Shown one piece after another: positions 1 to 7,168 of a stretch of 10,472 nt of DNA. The notes under the pieces are model-generated. The model worked only from the letters and a program-made list of their open reading frames with translations, did no database searches and had not been told where the DNA came from. The DNA is from Dietzia timorensis (lineage in GTDB: Bacteria; Actinomycetota; Actinomycetes; Mycobacteriales; Mycobacteriaceae): the NCBI RefSeq assembly GCF_020742175.1, contig NZ_DYXM01000108.1:1-10472 (forward strand). Reading direction: 5' to 3'. The position numbers and the translations under genes are program-made. Numbering within the stretch: position 1 is the first letter of the stretch; the number at the start of each line of letters is the position of its first letter.

Positions 1-21
1 CACATGCCTTAGGCGGTTGAT

Positions 22-37
22 CAGCGGCGATCCGCTG
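22..37. other. Short hairpin upstream of dppA
   Basis: A perfect 6-bp inverted repeat (CAGCGG / CCGCTG) with a 4-base loop is followed a few bases later by four Ts (43-46). It could be a weak terminator for whatever lies to the left, or an operator or leader structure of the dpp operon. The T-run is short and displaced, so terminator function is uncertain. I see no convincing -35/-10 pair in positions 1-117. Confidence 0.3.
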
Positions 38-69
38 TCGGGTTTTACAAGGACCCGGCGTCGTCGCGC

Positions 70-93
70 GGGTGGAGGACGTCATCTCCGCCC
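70..93 (+). promoter_or_regulatory. Hairpin in the dppA 5' leader
   Basis: GGGTGGAG (70-77) can pair with CTCCGCCC (86-93), one pair being G-U, around an 8-base loop that contains the palindrome GACGTC (78-83). The hairpin ends 12 bases before the dppA Shine-Dalgarno sequence (GGGAGG, 106-111). It could be a leader structure in the mRNA or a protein-binding site in DNA. No function is shown by the sequence alone. Confidence 0.3.
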
Positions 94-117
94 GCGAATC
101 GAAACGGGAGGTTTTCT

Positions 118-1743
118 GTGCGTAGGTTCAATAAGGTTGTCGCGGTGTCGGCAGCCGCGCTCTTGGCAGGGACGTCGCTCGCGGCGTGTTCCAGCGACGG
201 CTCCGGCGGACGAGACTCCGGCGACAACGTAATTCGGGCATTCAATACCGAGCCCCAGAACCCACTCATCCCGACAAACACCAACGAGGTCGGCGGCGGT
301 CGCCTGGTGGACCTGCTTTTCGAGGGCCTCGTGTCCTACGACGTCAAGGGTGGGGTGAACAACGCCGTCGCCGAGGAAATCACCCCGAACGAGAACGCCA
401 CCGAATTCAACATCAAGCTCAAAGAGGGCAAGACCTTTTCCGATGGCTCGCCGGTGACGGCCAACAGCTTCGTCGACGCATGGAACTACGGCGCCGCCTC
501 GAAGAACGCGCAGCTCGCCCAGTCCTTCTTCGAGCCCATCGAGGGCTTCGAGGACGTCTCCGAAGAAGGCGCCACCGAGACCGAGCTTTCCGGACTCGAG
601 GTTGTCAGCGACACCGAATTCAACGTCACACTCTCGCGCCCCACTGCCGACTTCCCCGACCGGCTCGGCTACTCGGCATTCAGCCCGCTCCCGGAGAGCG
701 CCTACGACGACATGGACGCCTTCGGTGAGAACCCGATCGGCAACGGCCCGTACAAGCTGGGCGATGAGGGCTGGGTCCACAACGAATCGATCCAGCTCGT
801 GCCGAACGAAAATTACGACGGCGAGCAGAAGCCTCAGAACGAGGGCATCGACTTCCGCATCTACTCGAGCATGGACACCGCGTACCTCGACGTGCAGGCC
901 GGGCAGCTCGACCTCATGGACTACCGTGTCCCCTCGCAGAACTACGGGACCTACGAGTCCGACTTCCCGGACTCGAACGTCAACCAGCCCGCGGCGGTCT
1001 TCCAGTCGTTCACCATCCCCGAACGCCTCGAGCACTGGGGCGGGGAAGAAGGCAAGCTGCGCCGCAAGGCGATCTCCATGGCCTTCGACCGCGACGAGAT
1101 CACCGAGACGATATTCGAGGGCACCCACACCCCGGCCGTGGACTTCACGACCCCGGCCATCGAAGGCGGCGGCGAAGAGCTCGAGAACAGTGATGTCCTC
1201 CAGTACAACCCCGAGGAGGCGAAGAAGCTCTGGGCCGAGGCCGACAAGATGAGCCCGTTCTCCGGCTCCCTCGACATCGCCTACAACGCCGATGGTGACC
1301 ACCAGGCGTGGGCCGAGGCCGTGACCAACCAGATTCGCGAGACCCTGGGCATCGAGTCCGAGGGCGCCAGCGTGCCCACCTTCCAGCAGATCCGCGACGA
1401 CGTCACCGACCGCACGATCGAGACGGCGTTCCGCACCGGCTGGCAGGCCGACTACCCGTCGACCATGAGCTTCCTCACGGACCTCTACCGCACGGACGCC
1501 GGCGCGAATGACGGCGACTACTCCTCCAAGGAATTCGACAAGCTCATCGACGAGGCCGGCTCCGAGACCGACGAGGGCAAGCGTGCAGAGATCGTCCGCG
1601 ACGCGCAGAACGTCCTGCTCGAGGACCTCCCGGCCATCCCGCTGTGGTACTCGAACGTGTCCACGGCGTGGAATCCGGAGCTCAAGGACGTCGAGTACAA
1701 CTGGAAGTCCGTGCCCGTCTACACCCAGATCACCAAGAACTAA
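118..1743 (+). CDS. dppA: DppA, peptide-binding lipoprotein of an ABC importer (SBP family 5)
   Basis: This is the extracytoplasmic substrate-binding protein that captures oligopeptides and delivers them to the DppB/DppC channel. The GTG start is chosen because GGGAGG (106-111) lies 6 bases upstream and because it gives a clean lipoprotein signal: RR..K near the N-terminus, a hydrophobic stretch (residues 7-19) and the lipobox LAAC with acylated Cys24, followed by a Ser/Gly-rich tether. The body matches the OppA/DppA family 5 fold; the family's conserved region lies around residues 98-123 (KLKEGKTFSDGSPVTANSF). It has 541 aa, the length I recall for M. tuberculosis DppA (Rv3666c). In that species the Dpp system has been linked to peptide binding and to haem use; whether this one also handles haem cannot be read from sequence. 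It is the first gene of dppABCD. The mature protein is rich in Asp and Glu, and an in-operon hairpin follows its stop. Confidence 0.93.
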   Translation: MRRFNKVVAVSAAALLAGTSLAACSSDGSGGRDSGDNVIRAFNTEPQNPLIPTNTNEVGGGRLVDLLFEGLVSYDVKGGVNNAVAEEITPNENATEFNIKLKEGKTFSDGSPVTANSFVDAWNYGAASKNAQLAQSFFEPIEGFEDVSEEGATETELSGLEVVSDTEFNVTLSRPTADFPDRLGYSAFSPLPESAYDDMDAFGENPIGNGPYKLGDEGWVHNESIQLVPNENYDGEQKPQNEGIDFRIYSSMDTAYLDVQAGQLDLMDYRVPSQNYGTYESDFPDSNVNQPAAVFQSFTIPERLEHWGGEEGKLRRKAISMAFDRDEITETIFEGTHTPAVDFTTPAIEGGGEELENSDVLQYNPEEAKKLWAEADKMSPFSGSLDIAYNADGDHQAWAEAVTNQIRETLGIESEGASVPTFQQIRDDVTDRTIETAFRTGWQADYPSTMSFLTDLYRTDAGANDGDYSSKEFDKLIDEAGSETDEGKRAEIVRDAQNVLLEDLPAIPLWYSNVSTAWNPELKDVEYNWKSVPVYTQITKN

Positions 1744-1775
1744 CAACGGGATCATTTCCAGCGCACACGCATGAT

Positions 1776-1811
1776 GGGGCGCACGTTCGGCACCGGTCCG
1801 ACGTGCGCCCC
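1776..1811 (+). other. Strong hairpin between dppA and dppB
   Basis: A perfect 11-bp inverted repeat (GGGGCGCACGT, 1776-1786; ACGTGCGCCCC, 1801-1811) encloses a 14-base loop that can pair a little further (CGG/CCG). It starts 32 bases after the dppA stop and ends 45 bases before the dppB start. No T-run follows, so a complete stop is unlikely. In other binding-protein operons such hairpins protect the 3' end of the receptor mRNA or cause partial termination, so that more receptor than permease is made. That role here is inferred. Confidence 0.6.
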
Positions 1812-1856
1812 TCAAGACGTGCCTGGGCAATGGCACTACACATCTAGAGGTCAACC

Positions 1857-2783
1857 ATGATCTGGTATCTCCTGCGGCGACTGCTGCAGATGATCCCCGT
1901 CTTCTTCGGTGCGACGTTCCTCATCTACGCGATGGTGTTCCTCATCCCCGGCGACCCGGTCGCCGCGCTGGCCGGCGACAAGCCGCTCAGCGACGCTGTC
2001 GTGAACACCCTGCGCGAGCAGTACAACCTGGACAAGCCGTTCCTCGTCCAGTACCTGCTGTACCTGCAAGGGATCTTCACCGGAGACTTCGGAAAGACAT
2101 TTTCCAACCGCGACGTGCTCGACGTCATCGCCGAGGCGTTCCCCGTCACCCTCAAACTCGCCATCATGGCGCTCATCATCGAAACCATTTTCGGCATCGG
2201 GTTCGGCGTCATCGCCGGTATCCGCAAGGGCGGCTTCTTCGACTCGACCGTGCTCGTAGTCAGCCTTTTCATTATCGCCGTCCCGATCTTCGTCATCGGC
2301 TTCGTCTCGCAGTTCCTTCTCGGCGTCAAATGGGGAATCGCGCCCATAAGCGTCGGTTCGGACACCTCGATACAGAGTCTCCTGCTGCCGGCGTTCGTTC
2401 TCGGGCTCGTCTCGTTCGCCTACGTGTTGCGGCTGACCCGGTCTTCGGTCGCCGAGAACATCGGCGCCGACCACGTCCGCACCGCATACGCGAAAGGCCT
2501 GAGCAAGCCGCGCGTCATCTCCGTGCACGTGCTGCGCAACTCCCTCATTCCCGTGGTCACGTTCATCGGCGCCGACCTCGCCTCGCTCATGGGCGGCGCC
2601 ATCGTCACCGAGGGAATCTTCAACATCAACGGCATCGGCGGGCTCGTGTTCCGCTCTGTGCAGATCAGTGAGGCGCCGACCGTGGTCAGCGTCGTCACCC
2701 TTCTCGTGATCATCTACATGCTCGCCACGCTGATCATCGACCTGCTCTATGCCGCGCTCGACCCGAGGATCCGCTATGCCTAA
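1857..2783 (+). CDS. dppB: DppB, peptide ABC transporter permease
   Basis: This is an integral membrane permease subunit that pairs with DppC to form the peptide channel. The 308-aa product has the family layout: an N-terminal helix (about residues 9-31) ending in the typical LIPGDP motif (29-34), an outer loop with the usual LDKPFLVQYL stretch (58-67), and further hydrophobic segments at about 97-121, 131-155, 173-192, 229-250 and 274-298. The cytoplasmic EAA loop that contacts the ATPase lies at about 200-232 (ADHVRTAYAKGLSKPRVI within it). The C-terminus LDPRIRYA is typical of DppB/OppB proteins. The ATG is preceded by AGAGG (1846-1850) at 6 bases. Its end overlaps the dppC start by 8 bases, implying coupled translation. 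Confidence 0.95.
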   Translation: MIWYLLRRLLQMIPVFFGATFLIYAMVFLIPGDPVAALAGDKPLSDAVVNTLREQYNLDKPFLVQYLLYLQGIFTGDFGKTFSNRDVLDVIAEAFPVTLKLAIMALIIETIFGIGFGVIAGIRKGGFFDSTVLVVSLFIIAVPIFVIGFVSQFLLGVKWGIAPISVGSDTSIQSLLLPAFVLGLVSFAYVLRLTRSSVAENIGADHVRTAYAKGLSKPRVISVHVLRNSLIPVVTFIGADLASLMGGAIVTEGIFNINGIGGLVFRSVQISEAPTVVSVVTLLVIIYMLATLIIDLLYAALDPRIRYA

Positions 2784-3768
2784 GTCGAACCCGAACGAAA
2801 AGTCCGCCGTGTCGACACCGTCAGACCTTTCCCATCTCTACGACCGCGGCGCGCGCTACGTCTCGAAAGCCGAGCCGGATGACGTCGTCGTACGCGATTC
2901 CAAGTCTCCGACCTCGACTCCCCGCGGCCTGTGGGGAGAAGCATGGCTCGACCTGCGCAAGCGACCGCTGTTCTGGGCCTCGGCAGTGATCATCCTGCTC
3001 GTCGTCGTGGTCGCCGCGTTCCCGCACCTGTTCACCTCGCTCGATCCGCGCGCGGGCGACCTCGCCAAGTCCGAGGCGGGTCCCGAACCCGGGCACCCCT
3101 TCGGTTTCACCAAGCAGGGCTACGACGTCTACGCGCGGACGATCTACGGTGCTCGTGCGTCGGTGCTCACCGGCCTCGGGGTGACCGCGTTCGTGCTCCT
3201 CGTCGGCGTCGCCATCGGCGCACTCGCCGGCTACCTCGGTGGATGGATCGACTCGCTGCTCTCGCGCATCACCGACGTGTTCTTCGCGATTCCGCTGATC
3301 CTCGCCGGCATCGTGCTCATGCAGCTGTTCGCCGATCGCAACACCTTCACGGTGATCATCGTGCTCGCCGCGTTCGCCTGGCCTCAGATGGCGCGCGTGG
3401 CGCGGGCCGCGGTCATCGAGGCCAAGCAGAACGACTACGTGATGGCCTCGCGTTCCCTCGGGCAATCGGGGATGGGCATCCTCCTCAGACACGTGTTGCC
3501 CAACTCGCTGGCGCCGATCATCGTGATCGCGACGACGAGCCTCGGTATCTATATCGTGGCCGAAGCCACCCTGAGCTACCTGGGGATCGGACTTCCGCCG
3601 TCAGAGGTGTCGTGGGGTAATGACATCTCGACGGCGCAGTCCTCGCTGCGCCAGTCGCCGATGATCCTGTTCTGGCCGGCCTCCGCGCTGGCGCTCACGG
3701 TGCTCGGATTCATCATGATGGGCGATGCGTTGAGCGATGCCCTCGACCCGAAGGAGCGGAAGCGATGA
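2776..3768 (+). CDS. dppC: DppC, peptide ABC transporter permease
   Basis: This is the second permease subunit of the peptide importer (330 aa). I chose the ATG at 2776 over the in-frame ATG at 2749 because GAGGA (2765-2769) lies 6 bases upstream, and because the longer form would run deep into dppB without a ribosome site. A hydrophilic N-terminal stretch (residues 1-55, Ser/Asp-rich) precedes the first membrane helix (about 66-85). The conserved HPFGFTKQGYDVYARTIYGAR block sits at about 107-127 and three to four helices follow. The EAA loop is at about 214-244 (EAKQNDYVMASRSLGQSG within it), and the family's TLSYLGIGLPP motif is at 265-275. The stop overlaps the dppD start in ATGA. The long cytoplasmic N-terminus is the only mildly unusual part. 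Confidence 0.95.
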   Translation: MPKSNPNEKSAVSTPSDLSHLYDRGARYVSKAEPDDVVVRDSKSPTSTPRGLWGEAWLDLRKRPLFWASAVIILLVVVVAAFPHLFTSLDPRAGDLAKSEAGPEPGHPFGFTKQGYDVYARTIYGARASVLTGLGVTAFVLLVGVAIGALAGYLGGWIDSLLSRITDVFFAIPLILAGIVLMQLFADRNTFTVIIVLAAFAWPQMARVARAAVIEAKQNDYVMASRSLGQSGMGILLRHVLPNSLAPIIVIATTSLGIYIVAEATLSYLGIGLPPSEVSWGNDISTAQSSLRQSPMILFWPASALALTVLGFIMMGDALSDALDPKERKR

Positions 3769-5534
3769 GCGATAACTCGAAGCGCGAAGCCTCGAAGCGC
3801 GAAGCCGCCGAAGACCGTCCGCTCCTGGAGGTCCGGGACCTCGACATTGCGTTCGGCTCGAAGAAGAAGCCGCTGCCGACCGTGTTCGGGGCCTCGCTGT
3901 CGGTGTACCGTGGCGAGACCGTCGCGATCGTCGGCGAATCCGGCTCCGGCAAGTCCACTACCGCCGCGGCGATCCTCGGGCTCCTGCAGGGCGGCGGCCA
4001 CGTCACCGCCGGAACGATCGAATTCGACGGGGCACGCCTCGTCGGCACCGACGACTCCGGTAAGTTCCGCGTCGCCCCGGCAAAGCGCTACCAGCAGCTG
4101 CGCGGGGCGCACATCGGTTTCGTGCCGCAGGATCCGATGTCCAACCTCAATCCGGTGTGGAGCGTCGGCTACCAGATCGACGAAGCCGTGCGCGCCAACA
4201 ACGTCGCCTCCGGGCGTAAGGCCGTGCGGGCCCGCACGATCGAGCTGCTCAAGGAAGCTGGACTTTCTGACGCCGAACGCCGCGTCAACCAGTATCCGCA
4301 CGAATTCTCCGGCGGGATGAAGCAGCGCGCGCTCATCGCGACGGGGCTCGCGGCGCGCCCAGAGCTGCTCATCGCCGACGAGCCGACGTCCGCGCTCGAT
4401 GTCACCGTGCAGCGGCAGATCCTCGACCATCTCGAGGGGCTGACCTCCGAGCTCGGTACCGCGGTGCTGCTCATTACCCACGACCTCGGTCTCGCCGCCG
4501 AGCGCGCGCAGCGCATCGTCGTCATGAGCCGGGGCAGGATCGTCGAATCCGGGCCGAGCCTGCAGATCCTGCAGAACCCGAAGCACGAGTACACCAAGCG
4601 GCTCGTCGAGGCCGCGCCGTCGCTGGCCTCGCGCCGGATCGAGCTCGCCGGTGGAACGGCCGAGCTGCGCGAGGAGGTCGTCGCGGAGTCGGTCGACGAG
4701 GCCGAGAGCGTGGCCGAGGAGAAGAACCCCGACCGCGACGTCATCGTCGCCGAGGACCTGACCAAGGTGTTCAAGGTTCGCGGGAAGGTGCCGTGGAAGT
4801 CCGAGGACGTGGCCGCGGTGAAGAACGTGACGTTCACGATGCGGCGCGGGACGACGACGGCGCTCGTCGGCGAGTCCGGTTCGGGAAAGTCGACCGTCGC
4901 GCAGATGGTGCTCGGGCTGCTCGAACCGACCAGCGGTTCGGTGTCGTTCGAGGGCACGAAGGTGAGCGGGCTCTCGCGCAAGGGCGAACTTTCGCTACGC
5001 CGCAAGATGCAGCCGGTGTTCCAGAACCCGTACGGCTCGCTCGACCCGATGTACTCGATCCACAACACAATCGCCGAACCCATGCGCATCCACAGCGTGG
5101 GCACGAAGGCCGAGCGTGATGCGAAGGTGCGCGAGCTGCTCGAGAAGGTGGCGCTGCCGCCCGAGATGGCGCGCAGGTTCCCGGGCGAGCTGTCCGGCGG
5201 GCAGCGCCAGCGCGTCGCCATCGCGCGTGCACTCGCCTTGGATCCCGAGGTCATCGTTCTCGACGAGGCGGTGTCCGCGCTTGATGTGCTCGTGCAGTCG
5301 CAGATCCTCGACCTGCTCGCCGAGCTGCAGGGAGAGCTGGGGCTGACCTACCTGTTCATCACGCACGACCTCGCCGTCGTGCGGCAGATCGCGGACTACG
5401 TGCTCGTGATGTCGAAGGGCGAGGTTGTGGAGGAGAACACCACCGACGAGCTGTTCGACAACCCGCGCGAGGATTACACGCAGAAGCTGCTGGCCGCGGT
5501 CCCCGGAAAGGACATCGACCTCGGCGTGAGCTGA
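3765..5534 (+). CDS. dppD: DppD, fused double ATP-binding subunit of the peptide importer
   Basis: This is the cytoplasmic motor of the Dpp importer, a DppD-DppF type fusion with two complete ABC ATPase domains in 589 aa. Domain 1: Walker A GESGSGKST (57-65), Q-loop Gln122, signature FSGGMKQR (181-188), Walker B LLIADE (201-206), switch His239. Domain 2: Walker A (369-377), Q-loop Gln420, signature LSGGQRQR (476-483), Walker B VIVLDE (496-501), switch His534. All catalytic residues are present in both halves, so both sites should hydrolyse ATP. The C-terminal oligopeptide-transporter extension after domain 1 (NPKHEYTKRL, 271-280) has a partner after domain 2 (NPREDYTQKL, 566-575). An acidic linker (about 300-326) joins the halves. 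The start overlaps dppC in ATGA, with AAGGAG (3751-3756) 8 bases upstream. The M. tuberculosis counterpart (Rv3663c) is, as I recall, also a fusion. Confidence 0.95.
   Translation: MSDNSKREASKREAAEDRPLLEVRDLDIAFGSKKKPLPTVFGASLSVYRGETVAIVGESGSGKSTTAAAILGLLQGGGHVTAGTIEFDGARLVGTDDSGKFRVAPAKRYQQLRGAHIGFVPQDPMSNLNPVWSVGYQIDEAVRANNVASGRKAVRARTIELLKEAGLSDAERRVNQYPHEFSGGMKQRALIATGLAARPELLIADEPTSALDVTVQRQILDHLEGLTSELGTAVLLITHDLGLAAERAQRIVVMSRGRIVESGPSLQILQNPKHEYTKRLVEAAPSLASRRIELAGGTAELREEVVAESVDEAESVAEEKNPDRDVIVAEDLTKVFKVRGKVPWKSEDVAAVKNVTFTMRRGTTTALVGESGSGKSTVAQMVLGLLEPTSGSVSFEGTKVSGLSRKGELSLRRKMQPVFQNPYGSLDPMYSIHNTIAEPMRIHSVGTKAERDAKVRELLEKVALPPEMARRFPGELSGGQRQRVAIARALALDPEVIVLDEAVSALDVLVQSQILDLLAELQGELGLTYLFITHDLAVVRQIADYVLVMSKGEVVEENTTDELFDNPREDYTQKLLAAVPGKDIDLGVS
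3776..3805 (+). repeat. 15-bp perfect tandem duplication at the start of dppD
   Basis: CTCGAAGCGCGAAGC occurs twice head to tail (3776-3790 and 3791-3805) and encodes the pentapeptide SKREA twice at residues 5-14 of DppD. It lies before the first ATPase domain, in a charged, probably flexible tail, so copy number could vary without harm. Confidence 0.85.
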
Positions 5535-5537
5535 ACT

Positions 5538-5564
5538 CGGCCGGCTGTCCTGTGAGCCGGGCCG
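5538..5564. terminator. First hairpin after dppD
   Basis: CGGCCGGCT (5538-5546) pairs with AGCCGGGCCG (5555-5564), with one bulged G and an 8-base loop, starting 3 bases after the dppD stop. There is no T-run; in GC-rich actinobacteria such U-poor hairpins are commonly found at gene ends. Confidence 0.5.
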
Positions 5565-5566
5565 AT

Positions 5567-5611
5567 GCGAAACGGCGGGCGCCTCCACTTTGGGGGCGCC
5601 CGCCGCTTCGC
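5567..5611. terminator. Long hairpin between convergent dppD and the PRC-barrel gene
   Basis: A perfect 11-bp inverted repeat (CGGCGGGCGCC, 5573-5583; GGCGCCCGCCG, 5595-5605) is extended by GCGAA/TTCGC (5567-5571, 5607-5611) across one mismatch. It sits midway between two genes that point at each other, so it probably stops transcription from both sides. Run lengths of T are short on both strands. Confidence 0.7.
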
Positions 5612-5631
5612 GTACGGAGAAGTCGCGCGGC

Positions 5632-6243
5632 CTACTTCGAGGCCGGGGGCTCGGACGGGTTCTCGGGCTCGGAGACCTTGGTTTCCGCAGGCTTCGCGCT
5701 CTGGGGAGCCGGCGACGCAGACGGCTCGGCAGCTCCGCCGTCATGGCCGGGTGTGGGTTTTTCGGGCTGCTCCACGGAAGCGAGGCGGCGAGCGGGGATG
5801 GTACCCGGCTCGGCCTTGGCGTTGTCCTTATTGCTGCTCGCGGCGCCGGCATCGGAATCTGCAGCACCCGAGGCTGCGCCTTCGCGGACGGTCGCGTCGC
5901 GACGCTGCTCGACGGCGGGGTCGAGCGGCGGGGCCTCCATCCCGAAGTGCTCGAGCAGGTCGCGCTCCTGGTCGGGCGTGAGCGCGTCCTCGGAATTATC
6001 GAAGCGGGGAGATTCCTTGATCGCGGCCTTCTTGTGGCCGAGGTGCAGCTCGCCGTCGAGAAGCCGCGAACCGAACAGCGGCACCACGGCGTCTGCGGAG
6101 AAAATGCCGGTGCTCACCGAAGCGAAGGTGGCGCGCCCGGTCGCATCGTCGAGGTAGACCTGGCGAACGTCGCCCACCTTGGTCCCGGCGCTATCGAATG
6201 CAGTCGCCGAGAGCAGCATCTCCAGCTGTTCCTGTGCAGACAT
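5632..6243 (-). CDS. PRC-barrel domain protein with disordered Ala/Pro/Glu-rich tail
   Basis: This is a 203-aa protein of unknown function. Residues 1-75 fit a PRC-barrel, a small beta-barrel also found in RimM and photosynthetic reaction centre H subunits: KVGDVRQVYLDDATGRATF (22-40), VVPLFGSRLLDGELHLG (53-69). It is followed by the short helical link LTPDQERDLLEHFG (88-101), which in many actinobacterial relatives leads into a DUF2382/YsnF stress domain. Here that domain is missing; from about 105 to the end the chain is low-complexity (Ala, Pro, Glu, Ser, Lys) and probably disordered. I chose the ATG at 6241-6243 because AAAGGA lies 7 bases upstream (6251-6256 on the top strand); an in-frame ATG 96 bases further upstream lacks a ribosome site and would add non-family sequence. 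No signal peptide is seen, so it is probably cytoplasmic. It is convergent with dppD and not part of that operon. A stress or regulatory role is only a family-based guess. Confidence 0.82.
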   Translation of the reverse strand: MSAQEQLEMLLSATAFDSAGTKVGDVRQVYLDDATGRATFASVSTGIFSADAVVPLFGSRLLDGELHLGHKKAAIKESPRFDNSEDALTPDQERDLLEHFGMEAPPLDPAVEQRRDATVREGAASGAADSDAGAASSNKDNAKAEPGTIPARRLASVEQPEKPTPGHDGGAAEPSASPAPQSAKPAETKVSEPENPSEPPASK

Positions 6244-6577
6244 GTTCTCTTCCTTTTGTCGAGGTAAGGCCTCTGAACCCGCCCCGTTTCCACCCGCCGC
6301 GGCGGAGGGAGTGACGGGACCCGTCGCGATCGTGCACACCCACCGGGGTGAGCGGGGAATGGCACTTCCCTAAATGCACTCCCAACACGTATTCTTAGTC
6401 GAAGTTCAGTTATCCGTCCGGGACATTCTCCGGCGAGGCCCACATTGGGCCCGGCTCTATGGATTTTACCGGTCACGCGGCGGATAAACGTTCCTTTTAC
6501 TGGCACTGTGCCCCTGTAGCTCTCGTGCGCCCCGCCCTGGGCGGCGCTCCCGGAGCGTCGAACGGGGTCCTGGAGAG
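6244..6577. promoter_or_regulatory. Divergent intergenic region between the PRC-barrel gene and the envelope gene pair
   Basis: These 334 bases hold no gene I can support and must contain promoters for both directions. The stretch 6371-6500 is clearly more AT-rich than its surroundings, which fits a promoter zone. A TATTCT (6390-6395, top strand) resembles a -10 box but has no good -35 partner. Symmetric elements are: GACGGG-A-CCCGTC (6313-6325), GGGAA/TTCCC around six bases (6355-6370), a 12-bp palindrome CCGCCGCGGCGG (6294-6305), CCGCCC-T-GGGCGG (6532-6544) and CGCTC/GAGCG (6545-6557). Which, if any, are operators is unknown. Confidence 0.45.
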
Positions 6578-7168
6578 ATGGAGAAGGCTGTGGGTGGGGA
6601 GCAGTGGGGCGGCGGCTATGGCGGATTCGGCTACCAGGGGCAGCCCCAGTGGGCGCCCGATGCCGGAAGGCGACGCACCAGCCCGGCGCTCGTGGTCGCG
6701 ATCGTGGCGATCGTTCTGCTCGTCGCCGCGATCTCCGTGCTCGGCACGCTGCTGTGGTTCGGTTCCGGCAACTCCTCCACCCAGAGCGCCGCGGCGACCT
6801 CGACCCAATTTGTGACGGCGGAGGCAGAACCCGACTCGGCGGACTCCGCCTCGACGATGCCCGTGGTGGAGCCGGCGGCGCCCGCGCCTGCCCCGGCCGT
6901 TCCCTCGACCCCGGCCGGCGCGTACCAGTGCTCCTCGCTCGGCGGCGGGCCATTCGCGCGGGCCGGTGCCGGTTCCTCGGCGACGAGCTGCCCGTTCGCC
7001 TCGTCCGTTCGCGACTCCTACCTCGCCTCGGGCGCAGGGGGAGGCGCGGCGACGATCAGTGCGCATAGCCCGGTGACAGGCACCTCCTACACGATGTACT
7101 GCGCGCCCGCCGGCACGAACGTCGTGCAGTGCACCGGAGGGAACAATGCCGTCGTCTATATCTACTAG
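6578..7168 (+). CDS. Single-pass membrane protein with four-cysteine extracytoplasmic domain
   Basis: I do not recognise a named family. The 196-aa product has a short cytoplasmic tail rich in Gly, Gln, Tyr and Trp (residues 1-30), a basic stop (RRR, 31-33), one membrane helix (about 36-61), a Ser/Thr/Ala/Pro-rich linker (about 63-113) and a small outer domain (about 114-196). That domain has four cysteines (118, 138, 175, 185), enough for two disulfides, and a distinctive ending SPVTG..Y.M.C......CTGG..AVVYIY. From memory, similar C-terminal ends recur in envelope proteins of Mycobacteriales. The topology is N-in, C-out by the positive-inside rule. The start is uncertain: the ATG at 6578 has GGAG almost touching it, whereas GTG at 6590 (192 aa) has GGAG (6580-6583) 6 bases upstream and may be the real one. 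The gene overlaps the next by 23 bp, suggesting coupled translation and a shared task in the envelope. Confidence 0.8.
   Translation: MEKAVGGEQWGGGYGGFGYQGQPQWAPDAGRRRTSPALVVAIVAIVLLVAAISVLGTLLWFGSGNSSTQSAAATSTQFVTAEAEPDSADSASTMPVVEPAAPAPAPAVPSTPAGAYQCSSLGGGPFARAGAGSSATSCPFASSVRDSYLASGAGGGAATISAHSPVTGTSYTMYCAPAGTNVVQCTGGNNAVVYIY

Noticed and set aside
82..1854. 590-codon open frame on the bottom strand opposite dppA
   Set aside because: It lies wholly antisense to a well-supported gene, its translation is repetitive Arg/Gly/Val/Asp-rich with no family resemblance, and it arises because GC-rich codon bias leaves few stops in the opposite frame.
3576..4586. 336-codon bottom-strand frame opposite dppC/dppD
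   Set aside because: Antisense shadow of the ABC transporter genes, with no ribosome site and no recognisable motif.
4169..5254. 361-codon bottom-strand frame opposite dppD
   Set aside because: Ser/Arg-rich composition typical of a shadow frame; the sense strand carries both ATPase domains with every motif intact.
5552..6267. Three top-strand frames opposite the PRC-barrel gene
   Set aside because: The bottom strand has the ribosome site and PRC-barrel sequence; the top-strand translations are Arg/Ser/Gly-rich shadows.
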